NCBI RefSeq assembly: GCF_900104115.1
Contig: NZ_FNJM01000008.1
Location: 86,868-150,867, forward strand
From: Clostridium gasigenes
GTDB lineage: Bacteria > Bacillota > Clostridia > Clostridiales > Clostridiaceae
Direction: 5' to 3'
DNA: 64,000 nt
Below, piece after piece: positions 28,517-37,755 of the stretch (within the stretch, counting starts at the first letter, position 1; every line of letters begins with the position of its first letter). The position numbers and the translations under genes are program-made. Under the pieces are notes generated by a model that saw only the letters and a list, made by a program, of their open reading frames with translations, did not search any database and was not told where the DNA came from.

Positions 28517-30298
28517 TTGCAGATTTCTGAAGAAATTTTAGAAAAAATTAAAGAACAGAGTGATATAGTAGATGTTATATCAGAAACTGTAAAATTAAAA
28601 AGATCGGGTAGGAATTTTTCAGGGCTATGTCCCTTTCATAATGAAAAGTCACCTTCTTTTTCTGTGTCACAAGATAAACAAATATATAAATGTTTTGGAT
28701 GTGGAGAAGCAGGTAACGTTATAACATTTGTTATGAAAAATAAAAATTTACCTTTTGTAGATGCTGTTAAGTATTTAGCAGAAAGAGTAAATATAGTTAT
28801 TGAAGATGAATCAGGAAAAAGAAATAAAACTACAGAAAAAAAAGAACAAATCTATAACGTAAATGTTGAAGCCGCAAGGTTTTTCTTTTCAAATTTAATT
28901 AATACAAAAAGTTCTAAAGAATATTTTTTAAATCGTGGTATTCAAGAAGAAACTATTAAAAAATTTGGGCTCGGGTTTGCAAAAGATAGTTGGAACAACT
29001 TAATTTTTCATTTAAGAAAAAAAGGGTTTAAGGATGAGTTGCTATTAGAAGCCGGATTAGTTTCTACAAGTGAAAAAAAGGGTAATCAATACGATCGATT
29101 TAGGAATAGAGTTATGTTCCCTGTTTTTGATTATAGGGGTAAGGTAATTGGCTTTGGAGGAAGAGTTTTAGATGATTCTAAACCTAAGTATTTAAATTCA
29201 CCAGAAACCTTAGTTTTTCAAAAGGGTACTAATCTGTATGGGTTGAATTTTGCTATTAAAAATAAAATACCTGATAGATATTTTATAATAGTAGAAGGAT
29301 ATATGGATTTAATTACATTACATCAATATGGTATTACTAATGTGGTAGCATCCCTTGGAACGGCACTCACAACAAGCCAAGCAAGACTTTTAAAAAGGTA
29401 TGCAGATAAAGTAATTATTTCTTATGATGCGGATGTAGCTGGTCAAACAGCAACACTTAGAGGTCTTGAAATATTAAGAGAAGCAGGCTTTGATGTAAGG
29501 GTTTTAAATATTCCAAAAGGAAAAGATCCTGATGAATTTGTAAGAAGTAATGGAAGCGAAGCCTTTAAAAAACTTATAAATGATGCGGAGCCTTTAATTG
29601 ATTATAGATTAAAGAGAGCAGAAGATGGAATTGATTTTAAGGAAAGTAATTCACTGGTAAAATACGGTAATAGAGTTACGCATATATTAGCTGATTTAGA
29701 CCCGGTAGAAAAGGATGTTTATGTTAAAAAAATATCCGAAAATACAGGTATTAGAGAGCAGACATTATATGATGTTTTATCAAGGGAATTAACAAAGAAT
29801 ACAAAAGAAAATAATTTCATGAATAATAAGGAAGAAAATGGAACAAAATTATATGTAGAGCCCGGTTTTTTAAAAGCAGAACGTTCTTTATTGAAATTAA
29901 TGCTTAAAGATGAATATTTTGATTATATAGTTTCTAACCTAAAGGAAGAAGATTTGATTCTTTCTGAACATAAAGAAATATTCTCTATAATCAAAGAAAA
30001 TCAAAAGGGTAAACTAAATAATATGATAACTTTTATAGAATCAAAATGCCGTGATGTAAAAACTATCAAAGAAGTATTAAAAATAAAAGATTATAATGTT
30101 TTTGAAGCAGTTGATAGTAAAAAGCAAATTATGGATTGTATAAAAGAATTATATAATTATAAATTAACTCAGAGATTAGAAACTCTAAAAAGAGAACAAA
30201 AAGTTTTAGAGTTAAGTGGAAATATCGAAGAATCAATTCAAATAGTTATTGAGAAAACAAAAATAGAAAATCAACTAAAAAGAGGTGGAAGAAGATAG
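28517..30298 (+). CDS. dnaG: DNA primase DnaG
   Basis: Makes RNA primers at the replication fork. 593 residues: the CHC2 zinc-binding domain has Cys38, His41, Cys59 and Cys62 (CPFH ... CFGC); the TOPRIM core has [10 protein letters not shown] and [13 protein letters not shown]; the C-terminal helicase-binding region is Lys/Glu-rich. TTG start with AAGGAGGGGG 6 bp upstream. Its TAG overlaps a GTG by one base, but the rpoD start is probably downstream of that. Confidence 0.97.
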   Translation: MQISEEILEKIKEQSDIVDVISETVKLKRSGRNFSGLCPFHNEKSPSFSVSQDKQIYKCFGCGEAGNVITFVMKNKNLPFVDAVKYLAERVNIVIEDESGKRNKTTEKKEQIYNVNVEAARFFFSNLINTKSSKEYFLNRGIQEETIKKFGLGFAKDSWNNLIFHLRKKGFKDELLLEAGLVSTSEKKGNQYDRFRNRVMFPVFDYRGKVIGFGGRVLDDSKPKYLNSPETLVFQKGTNLYGLNFAIKNKIPDRYFIIVEGYMDLITLHQYGITNVVASLGTALTTSQARLLKRYADKVIISYDADVAGQTATLRGLEILREAGFDVRVLNIPKGKDPDEFVRSNGSEAFKKLINDAEPLIDYRLKRAEDGIDFKESNSLVKYGNRVTHILADLDPVEKDVYVKKISENTGIREQTLYDVLSRELTKNTKENNFMNNKEENGTKLYVEPGFLKAERSLLKLMLKDEYFDYIVSNLKEEDLILSEHKEIFSIIKENQKGKLNNMITFIESKCRDVKTIKEVLKIKDYNVFEAVDSKKQIMDCIKELYNYKLTQRLETLKREQKVLELSGNIEESIQIVIEKTKIENQLKRGGRR

Positions 30299-30324
30299 TG
30301 GAAAGTATGAAGGGAGGCAATAAA

Positions 30325-31464
30325 ATGATAAATGAAAAAACAAAAGCTAAGCAAGATAAAAAAGATGGAAAAAACATGAGCGATAAAAGTAATAAAATGA
30401 CTATTGTTAAAACCTTATTAGATAAAGGAAAGAAGAGTGGAACTTTAACATATAAAGAAATAATGGATGAAATAGAACATATAGAGTTAAGTACAGAGCA
30501 AATAGAAAAAATTTATGAAGTTTTAGAATCAATGGGTATTGAAGTTTTAGGTCAGGTAAAGGCTACTACAGAGGTAGTTGAAGAAGACGAGGAAGAAGAA
30601 GAAGAAGAAATTGATCTAAGCGTACCAGAAGGTATTGCCATAGATGATCCTGTAAGAATGTACTTAAAAGAAATTGGAAAAGTGCCACTTTTATCATCAG
30701 AAGATGAAATAAGCTTAGCACAAAGAATTGAAAATGGAGATCAAATTGCAAAGAAAAAATTAGCGGAAGCAAATTTAAGACTTGTTGTAAGTATAGCAAA
30801 AAGATATGTAGGTCGTGGAATGTTATTCCTAGATTTAATTCAAGAAGGTAACTTGGGATTAATAAAAGCTGTAGAAAAATTTGACTACAGAAAAGGATAT
30901 AAATTCTCAACATATGCTACATGGTGGATTAGACAGGCGATAACAAGAGCTATAGCCGATCAAGCTAGAACAATTAGAATTCCTGTTCATATGGTTGAAA
31001 CTATCAATAAGCTTATAAGAGTTCAAAGACAACTATTACAAGAATTGGGTAGAGATCCACAACCAGAGGAAATCTCTAAAGTAATGGAATTACCAGTAGA
31101 AAAGGTTAGAGAAATCCAAAAGATTGCTCAAGAACCAGTTTCTCTTGAAACTCCTATTGGTGAAGAAGAAGATTCACATCTTGGAGATTTTATACCAGAT
31201 GAAGATGCATTGGCTCCAGCAGAAGCTGCAGCATTTACAATGTTAAAAGAACAGTTAATAAATGTTCTAGATACATTAACACCAAGAGAAGAGAAGGTGT
31301 TAAGGTTAAGATTTGGTTTAGATGATGGAAGAGCAAGAACTCTTGAAGAAGTTGGTAAAGAGTTTAATGTTACAAGAGAAAGAATTAGACAAATTGAAGC
31401 AAAAGCTTTAAGGAAGCTAAGACACCCATCAAGAAGTAAAAAATTAAAAGATTATTTAGATTAG
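30325..31464 (+). CDS. rpoD: Primary sigma factor RpoD/SigA
   Basis: Housekeeping sigma factor, 379 residues. Region 1.1 remnant and a very acidic linker with nine Glu in a row precede region 1.2 ([18 protein letters not shown]), region 2 ([20 protein letters not shown] and [18 protein letters not shown]), region 3 ([14 protein letters not shown]) and region 4 ([20 protein letters not shown]). I start at the ATG at 30325, preceded by AAGGGAGGC; a GTG at 30298 overlapping the dnaG stop is possible. Part of the dnaG-rpoD operon. Confidence 0.97.
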   Translation: MINEKTKAKQDKKDGKNMSDKSNKMTIVKTLLDKGKKSGTLTYKEIMDEIEHIELSTEQIEKIYEVLESMGIEVLGQVKATTEVVEEDEEEEEEEIDLSVPEGIAIDDPVRMYLKEIGKVPLLSSEDEISLAQRIENGDQIAKKKLAEANLRLVVSIAKRYVGRGMLFLDLIQEGNLGLIKAVEKFDYRKGYKFSTYATWWIRQAITRAIADQARTIRIPVHMVETINKLIRVQRQLLQELGRDPQPEEISKVMELPVEKVREIQKIAQEPVSLETPIGEEEDSHLGDFIPDEDALAPAEAAAFTMLKEQLINVLDTLTPREEKVLRLRFGLDDGRARTLEEVGKEFNVTRERIRQIEAKALRKLRHPSRSKKLKDYLD

Positions 31465-31480
31465 CACCCTGTGGTGCTAA
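31461..31480 (+). terminator. Hairpin at the end of rpoD
   Basis: TTAGCACC pairs with GGTGCTAA around a 4-nt loop, followed by only a weak T-rich stretch. The stop codon of rpoD lies in the left arm. Confidence 0.6.
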
Positions 31481-31647
31481 TCTTTACTTTGTAGGCAGAT
31501 ATTATGAAGAATTATTAAATAATAGATTAGTATTTATTTAATATAGAAAAATAATTTATTTAAATCTGTAAAAGTAAATTAGTATTAATATTTAATGAAA
31601 AGTTGTATAAACTAAGGATAGATAAGACAAAATTATAGTGTAATAAT

Positions 31648-31724
31648 CTTAGGCATCTTAAAAAATAGTAAGTAAATATGTTAGTGTATTTGCATAGAAA
31701 GTTATTATTTAAAAAATGTCTTAA
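31648..31724. repeat. IPE palindromic element between rpoD and trmK
   Basis: TTAGGCATCTTAAAAAATAG at the left and GTTATTATTTAAAAAATGTC then TTAA at the right. 77 bp; the centre is longer than in other copies. The remaining 31481-31647 stretch is AT-rich with nothing recognisable. Confidence 0.75.
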
Positions 31725-31760
31725 CAGAAAAAAATATGATAAACATAGGAGTAAAGAAGA

Positions 31761-32459
31761 ATGAAATTAAGTAAAAGATTAGAATTTATAGCAGATCATA
31801 TTGATAAAGTAATATCATTGTCAGATATAGGAACAGATCATGGATATATCCCATTATATGCATTAAATAAAGGTCTTTGCGAAAAGGCAATAGCTTCAGA
31901 CATTAATAAAGATCCATTAGATAAAGCAAGGTTGAATGCTTTATTAGAAGGTATGGGAGATGAACTTGAATTCAGATTAGGTGGAGGATTAGAGCCACTT
32001 AAAGAGGGTGAAGTTCAAGCAGTTATAATTGCTGGAATGGGTGGAAAATTAATAAAAGATATTTTAGAAAAGGATATAACTAAGGTTGATAATCTTGATT
32101 ATTTAATATTACAACCAGCTCAAAATCCAGAAGGATTAAGAGAATATTTATATACAAATGACTATGAGATAATAGCTGAAGACCTATGCAAAGATGATGG
32201 TAAATATTACGAGCTGTTTAAAGTAAAGAGAAAAAAGGACGAAAATACCGAATTAGATAGTATATATTATGAAATTAGTCCTAAATTATTAATGAGTAAA
32301 CATCCATTGATGAAAGAATATTTAGAATCAAAACTAGAAAATTACAATAAAATATTAGAAGCTGTAAGTACGGAAGTTAATTCTGATCTTGCAAATATTA
32401 AAAAAGTAGAAATAGAAGAAAAAATAGCAGTTATTTCAAGTATGATAAACTTTTTATAA
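31761..32459 (+). CDS. trmK: tRNA m1A22 methyltransferase TrmK
   Basis: SAM-dependent methylation of N1 of A22 in bacterial tRNA. 232 residues: Rossmann domain with SDIGTDHGYIPLYAL (SAM loop, from about residue 20), ASDINKDPLDKARLNA and IIAGMGGKLIKDIL, then a C-terminal coiled coil. It follows rpoD and precedes the Nif3-family gene, the standard Firmicutes order. Start supported by AGGAG 8-9 bp upstream. Confidence 0.94.
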   Translation: MKLSKRLEFIADHIDKVISLSDIGTDHGYIPLYALNKGLCEKAIASDINKDPLDKARLNALLEGMGDELEFRLGGGLEPLKEGEVQAVIIAGMGGKLIKDILEKDITKVDNLDYLILQPAQNPEGLREYLYTNDYEIIAEDLCKDDGKYYELFKVKRKKDENTELDSIYYEISPKLLMSKHPLMKEYLESKLENYNKILEAVSTEVNSDLANIKKVEIEEKIAVISSMINFL

Positions 32460-32469
32460 GGGAGCTTAA

Positions 32470-33261
32470 ATGATAAAAGTAGAACAGATTATAAAGGCTA
32501 TGGAAAAAATAGCGCCAGTTTACCTTAAAGAAGATTTTGATAATGTAGGATTAATGGTTGGGGACAAGGCAGAAAAGGTAAAAAGAGTTCTTTTTGCCTT
32601 AGACTGTACATTGGAAGTTATTGAAGAAGCTAAGGACCTAAAAGTAGATTTAATAATTAGCCATCATCCGTTGATATTTAATAAGCCTAAAAGTATAACA
32701 ACAGACACTCTTCAAGGTAAAAAAATAATTAAATTAATAAGGAGCAATATTAATTTATATTCTAGTCATACAAATTTAGATTCTGCAGAGAATGGGTTAA
32801 ATCAAACTATAGTGGAGATGTTAGGTTTTAAATCTAATGAAATATTAGAGAAAAGCAAAATAACTAGCCATAAAAATGCAGGTCTTGGAAGGATGATAAG
32901 ACTAGATAAAGAAATAGATTTAACAGAGCTTATAAGTACAGTCAAAAGTAAACTTAATATTAATACTTTAAGAGTTGTAGATGGAAATAGAAAAATAAAA
33001 AACATTGCAATAATTAATGGAAGTGGACAAAGCTTTTTTAGTCAAGCAGTGAAGATGGGTGCTGACTGTATTATTACAGGAGATACAACTTATCATTTTG
33101 CTCTAGATTATAAAGAAATGGGAGTTACTATAATTGATACTGGACATTTTTCATCAGAATGGTTAGTATTTTTAAAAGCAATGGAAAAAATAAAAGAAGA
33201 ATTTAAAGAAATAGAATTTATAACATCTACAAAAGTAGAGGATCCCTATAAATTTATTTAG
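32470..33261 (+). CDS. Nif3-like dinuclear metal protein (GTP cyclohydrolase 1 type 2 family)
   Basis: 263-residue YqfO/Nif3-family protein. Metal ligands lie in ISHHPLIF (His65-His66), SHTNLDSAENGLN and DTGHFSSEW. This is the short form without the inserted PII-like domain of Bacillus YqfO. Biochemical role remains unsettled despite the cyclohydrolase name. Its TAG stop at 33259-33261 reads on as TTAGGGAGC, which resembles an IPE end. Confidence 0.88.
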   Translation: MIKVEQIIKAMEKIAPVYLKEDFDNVGLMVGDKAEKVKRVLFALDCTLEVIEEAKDLKVDLIISHHPLIFNKPKSITTDTLQGKKIIKLIRSNINLYSSHTNLDSAENGLNQTIVEMLGFKSNEILEKSKITSHKNAGLGRMIRLDKEIDLTELISTVKSKLNINTLRVVDGNRKIKNIAIINGSGQSFFSQAVKMGADCIITGDTTYHFALDYKEMGVTIIDTGHFSSEWLVFLKAMEKIKEEFKEIEFITSTKVEDPYKFI

Positions 33262-33276
33262 GGAGCATAAGGGAAA

Positions 33277-33312
33277 TAAGGAATCTTCAAAAAATAACTA
33301 GTCAAAGATTCC
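33277..33312. repeat. Short IPE variant (36 bp)
   Basis: TAAGGAATCTTC leads into AAAAAATAACTAGTCA and closes with AAGATTCC. Only one inner arm remains, yet the outer 7-8 bp still pair with each other. A similar one-arm hairpin is embedded at 40797-40832. Confidence 0.65.
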
Positions 33313-33357
33313 ATAAATAATATCTATAAAAAGAACAATCTAAAAATTAAATAAAAT

Positions 33358-33577
33358 CCAGGAATATTCCTGGGAGAGGTTCGTAACCATCCCTCTATAA
33401 AAAACTAGGATTAAAACTGTATAATTGAATACAGTTAATTTGCTTATTAATAATTTAATAGGTAGAGCTAGTATTTTACAGAAGAACCTTTAGGGAGTTA
33501 TCCTTAGGGGCTATATTTATAAACATGAATAATAAATATAAGAGGATGGATTTAGTGATAAATCTATCCTTTTTTAT
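33358..33577 (+). ncRNA. preQ1-I riboswitch leader with terminator
   Basis: The aptamer at about 33373-33410 fits preQ1-I: AGAGG pairs with CCTCT around TTCGTAACCAT, followed by the A-rich tail ATAAAAAACTAGG, whose GG can pair with the CC of the loop to close the H-type pseudoknot. It is preceded by a perfect 16-bp palindrome CCAGGAATATTCCTGG (33358-33373). A strong hairpin with T-run (AGGATGGATTT against AAATCTATCCT, 33543-33577) stands 90 bp before the hydrolase gene. The aptamer-terminator gap of about 130 nt holds one more perfect hairpin (AACTGTAT/ATACAGTT, 33415-33436) and is longer than usual. Expected outcome: preQ1 binding shuts off the operon. Confidence 0.85.
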
Positions 33578-33666
33578 TTTTTAATAATTAATAGACATAA
33601 AAGAAAATAAATTAGAATTTTACAAATTATTTTCAAAAAGCTTTTAAGAGAATTGGAGGATTTAAT

Positions 33667-34638
33667 ATGAAAAGAAAAGTAATTATTGATTGTGATCCAG
33701 GAATTGATGATGCATTAGCATTAATTTTAGCAATAAATTCACCAGAACTTGATATTTTAGGAATAACAATAGTATCTGGAAATGTTAATGGAAAAAAGGG
33801 AGAAGAAAATGCAAAAAAAGTTTTAAAGCTTATGGGTAGAGAGGATATTGATGTTTATATAGGCGAAGAAATTCCTTTAGTTAGAAAATTGATTACAGCA
33901 GAGGATACTCATGGAGGAGATGGACTTGGAGAAAGTAATTATCCTAAAGTAGGAGGTCAAGTATTATATGGAGGAGTAGACTTTATTTTAGAAAAAGCAA
34001 AAAGTGAAGAAATTAGTATTATAGCACTTGGACCATTAACTAATATTGCAACAGCATTAAATAGAGATGAAGAATCATTTAATAAAATTAAAGAAATAGT
34101 TTCTATGGGAGGGGCTTTTAAGTCTCATGGAAATTGTTCTCAAGTAGCTGAATTTAATTATTGGGTAGATCCAGATGCTGTAAAAGAAGTGTTTGATAAA
34201 AGTAATGTTAAATTTACTATGGTGGGGTTAGATGTTACAAGAGAAATAGTTTTAACACCAAATTATATTGAGTTAATTAAGCAAATAGGTGGAGATGTAG
34301 CGGAATTTATTGTATCAATAACAAGATTCTATGTTGATTTTCATTGGGAACAAGAAAGAACATTAGGTTGTGTAATTAATGATCCTTTGGCAGTAGCTTA
34401 TTTTATAGATAATAGCTTCTGCAAGGGCTTTATGACTTACTTAGATATAGTTACAGATGGAATAGCAATTGGACAAACTTTGGTGGATGTAGGTGATTTT
34501 TATAGAAAGGCACCTAATGGCTTAGTGTTAACAGACGTAGATTCTAAAAAATTCATTAGATTTTTCCTTGGAAGAATTTTTAAAGATAATATAAAAGATA
34601 TAGAAAAAGTTATAAATAACAATAAATATGGAATGTAA
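33667..34638 (+). CDS. queK: Nucleoside hydrolase, probably queuosine hydrolase QueK
   Basis: 323-residue inosine-uridine-preferring nucleoside hydrolase fold. The calcium-binding DCDPGIDDALAL at residues 8-19 (Asp10, Asp14, Asp15) is intact, as is the EFNYWVDPDAV motif around residue 161. By fold it splits an N-glycosidic bond. The preQ1 riboswitch upstream and the ECF transporter and radical SAM genes downstream match the queuosine salvage cluster known from Clostridioides difficile, where QueK releases queuine from queuosine. Specificity is inferred from context. Confidence 0.78.
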   Translation: MKRKVIIDCDPGIDDALALILAINSPELDILGITIVSGNVNGKKGEENAKKVLKLMGREDIDVYIGEEIPLVRKLITAEDTHGGDGLGESNYPKVGGQVLYGGVDFILEKAKSEEISIIALGPLTNIATALNRDEESFNKIKEIVSMGGAFKSHGNCSQVAEFNYWVDPDAVKEVFDKSNVKFTMVGLDVTREIVLTPNYIELIKQIGGDVAEFIVSITRFYVDFHWEQERTLGCVINDPLAVAYFIDNSFCKGFMTYLDIVTDGIAIGQTLVDVGDFYRKAPNGLVLTDVDSKKFIRFFLGRIFKDNIKDIEKVINNNKYGM

Positions 34639-34643
34639 AAAAC

Positions 34644-34671
34644 TAGGATATATTCAAAAAATAACTAGGTG
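34644..34671. repeat. IPE half copy after queK
   Basis: ACTAGGATATATTCAAAAAA followed by TAACTAGG is one arm, closest to the 42350-42408 copy. Confidence 0.65.
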
Positions 34672-34693
34672 GATTACTAAGGAGGAGATAAAT

Positions 34694-35281
34694 ATGAATG
34701 AAAATAAAACATTTAATGTTACGTTAATGGCTATGTGTGTAGGATTCAATATTATTGGGGCATTTTTAGCACTTACACTTAAACTACCAGTATATTTAGA
34801 TACAATAGGAACATTTTTATCAGCGTTTTTATTAGGACCAATTGCGGGCGTGATTACAGGTGGAGTATCTTCGCTTATAAATGGTATTACTTTTGATCCA
34901 ATATCTTTATATTTTATGCCAGTACAGCTTATATCTGGGTTCATGGCAGGAATGTTGTTTAAGAAAGGATTGTTTAAAGGTAAGTTAATACCAATAGGTA
35001 TGATAATAGTTACTGTAACATCATCTATTGTAGCTTCAATAATTGCAGCATATGTATTTGGGGGAATAACCAGTTCAGGAAGTTCTTTTATAGTGATGTA
35101 TTTAAAAGAAGCAGGAGTTAATATAATTACTAGTGTTTTTTCAACTCAAATATTAACAGATCTACTTGATAAAGCAGTAGTAATTAGTTTGGTAATATAT
35201 TTAATTAAAATAATACCAGTAAATTTGAAGAGAAAGCATTTTTCTGAAGATGTTTTAGGAGATGAAAATGGAAAGATATAA
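34694..35281 (+). CDS. ECF transporter S component, probably for a queuosine-related nucleoside/base
   Basis: 195-residue integral membrane protein with about five to six hydrophobic segments: GFNIIGAFLALTLKLPVYLD, FLSAFLLGPIAGVITGGVSS, PVQLISGFMAGMLF, a VTSSIVASIIAAYVFGG segment and VVISLVIYLIKIIPV. The GPIAG-GG-S pattern is typical of substrate-binding S components of energy-coupling factor importers, which need shared EcfA/EcfT proteins encoded elsewhere. I start at the ATG at 34694 with GGAGGAG upstream. Its place between queK and queL under a preQ1 riboswitch suggests import of queuosine or queuine (the QrtT role). Confidence 0.78.
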   Translation: MNENKTFNVTLMAMCVGFNIIGAFLALTLKLPVYLDTIGTFLSAFLLGPIAGVITGGVSSLINGITFDPISLYFMPVQLISGFMAGMLFKKGLFKGKLIPIGMIIVTVTSSIVASIIAAYVFGGITSSGSSFIVMYLKEAGVNIITSVFSTQILTDLLDKAVVISLVIYLIKIIPVNLKRKHFSEDVLGDENGKI

Positions 35282-35957
35282 TAAAATAACTAATAAAAAT
35301 AATAGAGAAATTGTACTATTAAAGGGATTCCCCTGCGTATGGGGGAAATGTACATTTTGCGATTATATAGATGATAATGGATTAGATGAAAAAGAAATAA
35401 ATAAATTGAATAAGGAAATATTAGACAAGGTAGATGGAGAATTTGGGATACTTGAAGTAATAAACTCTGGAAGTTGCTTTGAACTTCCAATAGAAACTTT
35501 AAAATATATAAAAGAAGTTGTAGATAGAATGGGTATAAAAAAAATATTTCTAGAGAGCCATTGGTGCTATAGACATAGATTAGATGAAATGAGGAAACTT
35601 TTTAATATTGAAATAGTATTTAAAATTGGAATAGAAACCTTTGATAATGATTTTAGAAATTTAGTTTTAAATAAAAATGCAAATTTTAAAACACCAGAAG
35701 AAGTGAAAAAACTTTTCCAATCTGTATGTATTATGGTAGGAATTAAGGGTCAAACAAAGGAACAAATAAAAAAAGATATAGAAATAGTTTTAAACAATTT
35801 TAAATATGCAACAATAAATGTATTTATTGAAAATACAACTAATGTTAAAAGAGATGAAGAGCTTATAAAGTGGTTCTGCAAAGAGTTTAAAGAGTTGGAA
35901 AACCATGAAACAATAGAAGTTCTATTTCATAATACAGATTTTGGAGTAGGAGATTAA
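35268..35957 (+). CDS. queL: Radical SAM protein, probably queuine lyase QueL
   Basis: 229 residues with an Elp3/HemN-like radical SAM core. The cluster Cys are 23, 28 and 31 (CVWGKCTFC): CX4CX2C instead of the usual CX3CX2C. Downstream, FLESHWCYRHRL, FKIGIETFDNDFRN and MVGIKGQTKEQI resemble the barrel strands of this class. The third gene of the preQ1-controlled operon, it matches QueL, which turns queuine back into preQ1. The start overlaps the end of the transporter gene by 14 bp; I prefer the ATG at 35268, spaced 6 bp from AGGAG. Confidence 0.75.
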   Translation: MERYNKITNKNNREIVLLKGFPCVWGKCTFCDYIDDNGLDEKEINKLNKEILDKVDGEFGILEVINSGSCFELPIETLKYIKEVVDRMGIKKIFLESHWCYRHRLDEMRKLFNIEIVFKIGIETFDNDFRNLVLNKNANFKTPEEVKKLFQSVCIMVGIKGQTKEQIKKDIEIVLNNFKYATINVFIENTTNVKRDEELIKWFCKEFKELENHETIEVLFHNTDFGVGD

Positions 35958-35961
35958 GACC

Positions 35962-35993
35962 GTGAATAGTTATTTTTTAAAAACTTTCTTAAT
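35962..35993. repeat. IPE half copy after queL
   Basis: GAATAGTTATTTTTTAAAAA followed by CTTTCTTAA is a right arm only. Confidence 0.55.
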
Positions 35994-36061
35994 TAGTTGT
36001 AACTAGATTAGATTATTTGAATATAATAAGTAATAATGATAGTTTAGGCGGAGGAAGAGTG

Positions 36062-36307
36062 ATGGGGAAAAATAATTGTTATAAAAAAAATTGGGGCAAA
36101 GATATAAAAAAAGCAATTAGAGAAATTACAGATTCAGTAGTTAAAAATATTTATTGTAGAACAAATTGTGGGCAAAATCAAGGTGGTTTTAATTCAGGAA
36201 AATGCTGTATATATGTACTTATAGTACTTACATTATTATTATCCGGAATAGGTTTTTATTCGTGGATTATTATAGGGATGTTGTGCTTAATTCTACAATT
36301 TGTATAA
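36062..36307 (+). CDS. Small membrane protein of unknown function
   Basis: 81 residues. The N-terminal half is basic and Cys-containing (NNCYKKNWGKDIKKAIREI, then YCRTNCGQNQGGFNSGKCC); the C-terminal half is two closely spaced hydrophobic segments (IYVLIVLTLLLSGIGFYSWI and IIGMLCLILQF). GGCGGAGGAAGAGTG precedes the ATG at 36062. Four clustered Cys (two CX3C-like pairs around residues 47-64) might bind metal or form disulfides. I recognise no family. It lies directly before rnpB. Confidence 0.6.
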   Translation: MGKNNCYKKNWGKDIKKAIREITDSVVKNIYCRTNCGQNQGGFNSGKCCIYVLIVLTLLLSGIGFYSWIIIGMLCLILQFV

Positions 36308-36359
36308 GATGACAAAAAAACCATTTGTGTTACACAAAAATTTGTGTTATTATAAATTT

Positions 36360-36703
36360 TGCAAGTAAGACATGCAATCGCTGCTAGTCTAGAACTAGGA
36401 GAGGAAAGTCCGAGCTCCATAGGGCAGGGTGCTGGATAACGTCCAGTCAAGGTGACTTGAAGGAAAGTGCAACAGAGAGATACCGCCTAAGTTTACTTAG
36501 GTAAGGGTGGAAAGGCGAGGTAAGAGCTCACCAGCGCGTTGGAGACTTCGCGGCTATGTAAACCCCACTTGGAGCAAGACCGAATAGAGAGACTTATGGG
36601 ATTGCCCGTCCCGTCTCCGGGTGTGTCGCTTGAGCCTATTGGCAACGATAGGCCTAGATAGATGATTGCTTAATACAGAACTCGGCTTATGTGCTTATCT
36701 TGT
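36360..36703 (+). ncRNA. rnpB: RNase P RNA (M1 RNA)
   Basis: Catalytic RNA that trims the 5' leaders of tRNAs. The universally conserved CR-I block GAGGAAAGTCCGAGCTCC (from about 36400) and the CR-V partner ACAGAACTCGGCTTATG near the 3' end are both present. So are GAAAGTGCAACAGAGAGATACCGCC-type sequences in the middle and a P1 helix (AAGTAAGACAT against ATGTGCTTATCTT). Boundaries are good to a few bases. Confidence 0.95.
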
Positions 36704-36708
36704 ATATG

Positions 36709-36745
36709 GAAAACACTACGTAATTGCGTAGTGTTTTTCTTTTTG
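36709..36745 (+). terminator. Terminator of rnpB
   Basis: AAAACACTACG pairs with CGTAGTGTTTT around a short loop, with a long T-rich tail. Confidence 0.92.
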
Positions 36746-36879
36746 TAGAAATAAAAATCTTGTGAAAAATAAATTAACATATTAAATAGTTATTTTTTGA
36801 AGATAGCAAAATATAAGTGCATTAAAAATACTTGAAAATAATATAATTATATTAAAGCATTTAATAAGTGAGGGCCAAA

Positions 36880-37647
36880 ATGAGAAAAAGAGTAATATAT
36901 GAATTATTTATTGGTCTATTAGCTTTAATGATATCTATTATGTTGGTTTTAGAGTTAATGATAGTATTGCCAAAGGAAGTTTTACTATCATTTTATTACA
37001 TAGATTTAATTGTTTGGATTATATTTGTTATAGATTATTTTGGAAAATTTTTATTATCAAAATATAAAACAACATTTGTCCTTGAAAATATTATAGATTT
37101 TTTTTCAATAATTCCTATGAAAACATATTTAATAGTTTTTAGATTATTAGATTTTGCAATTTTAATAAATTCATCACAAATTATTAAAATTGTATTAATA
37201 CTTAGATTAGTAGTATTAATATTAAAGTTTAAAAATAAAATAAAAGAAGCTGTCAGAATTAATAGATTTAACTATGTATTAATTTTGACTACTTTAGTCA
37301 TTGTTATAAGTGCGGTTGTAATATCATTATTAGAGAAAATGAGTTTTGGAGATGCACTGTGGTGGTGCTTTGTTACCTTTACTACTGTAGGATATGGAGA
37401 CGTTTTATTAACAACCTCACTTGGGAGAGTTGTAGCTGTTATTTTAATGGTGGTAGGAATAGGGTTTATAGGAATTACAACCAGCACAATTGCAATGAAA
37501 ATAATTAATGGGGAAAGACGAAAAATTAAAAATAATTTCAAGAGGGAACTAATAGAAACGGTAAAATATAAATTAGATAATTTTGATGATTTGTCAGAAG
37601 GGGATATAGATGATATTTATAAGACTTTAAAAGCATTGAAGAAATAA
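36880..37647 (+). CDS. Voltage-gated-like potassium channel
   Basis: 255 residues, six predicted membrane segments. The pore loop carries the canonical selectivity filter TTVGYGD at residues 168-174, between FGDALWWCFVTF and the inner helix VVAVILMVVGIGFIGITTST. The S4-like segment (about 102-120) has few Arg, so voltage sensing is doubtful. The cytosolic tail (about 210-255) is charged, with no RCK domain. I start at the ATG at 36880 behind GTGAGGG. Monocistronic. Confidence 0.9.
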   Translation: MRKRVIYELFIGLLALMISIMLVLELMIVLPKEVLLSFYYIDLIVWIIFVIDYFGKFLLSKYKTTFVLENIIDFFSIIPMKTYLIVFRLLDFAILINSSQIIKIVLILRLVVLILKFKNKIKEAVRINRFNYVLILTTLVIVISAVVISLLEKMSFGDALWWCFVTFTTVGYGDVLLTTSLGRVVAVILMVVGIGFIGITTSTIAMKIINGERRKIKNNFKRELIETVKYKLDNFDDLSEGDIDDIYKTLKALKK

Positions 37648-37755
37648 TAGCAGCAAAAATCAAATCTATTTATAGTATAATGTATTTATAGTATATTAAA
37701 GAAATTTATAATGTAAGTGAAAAAATAGAATTTTAATAGAATAGGGGAGGAAAAT

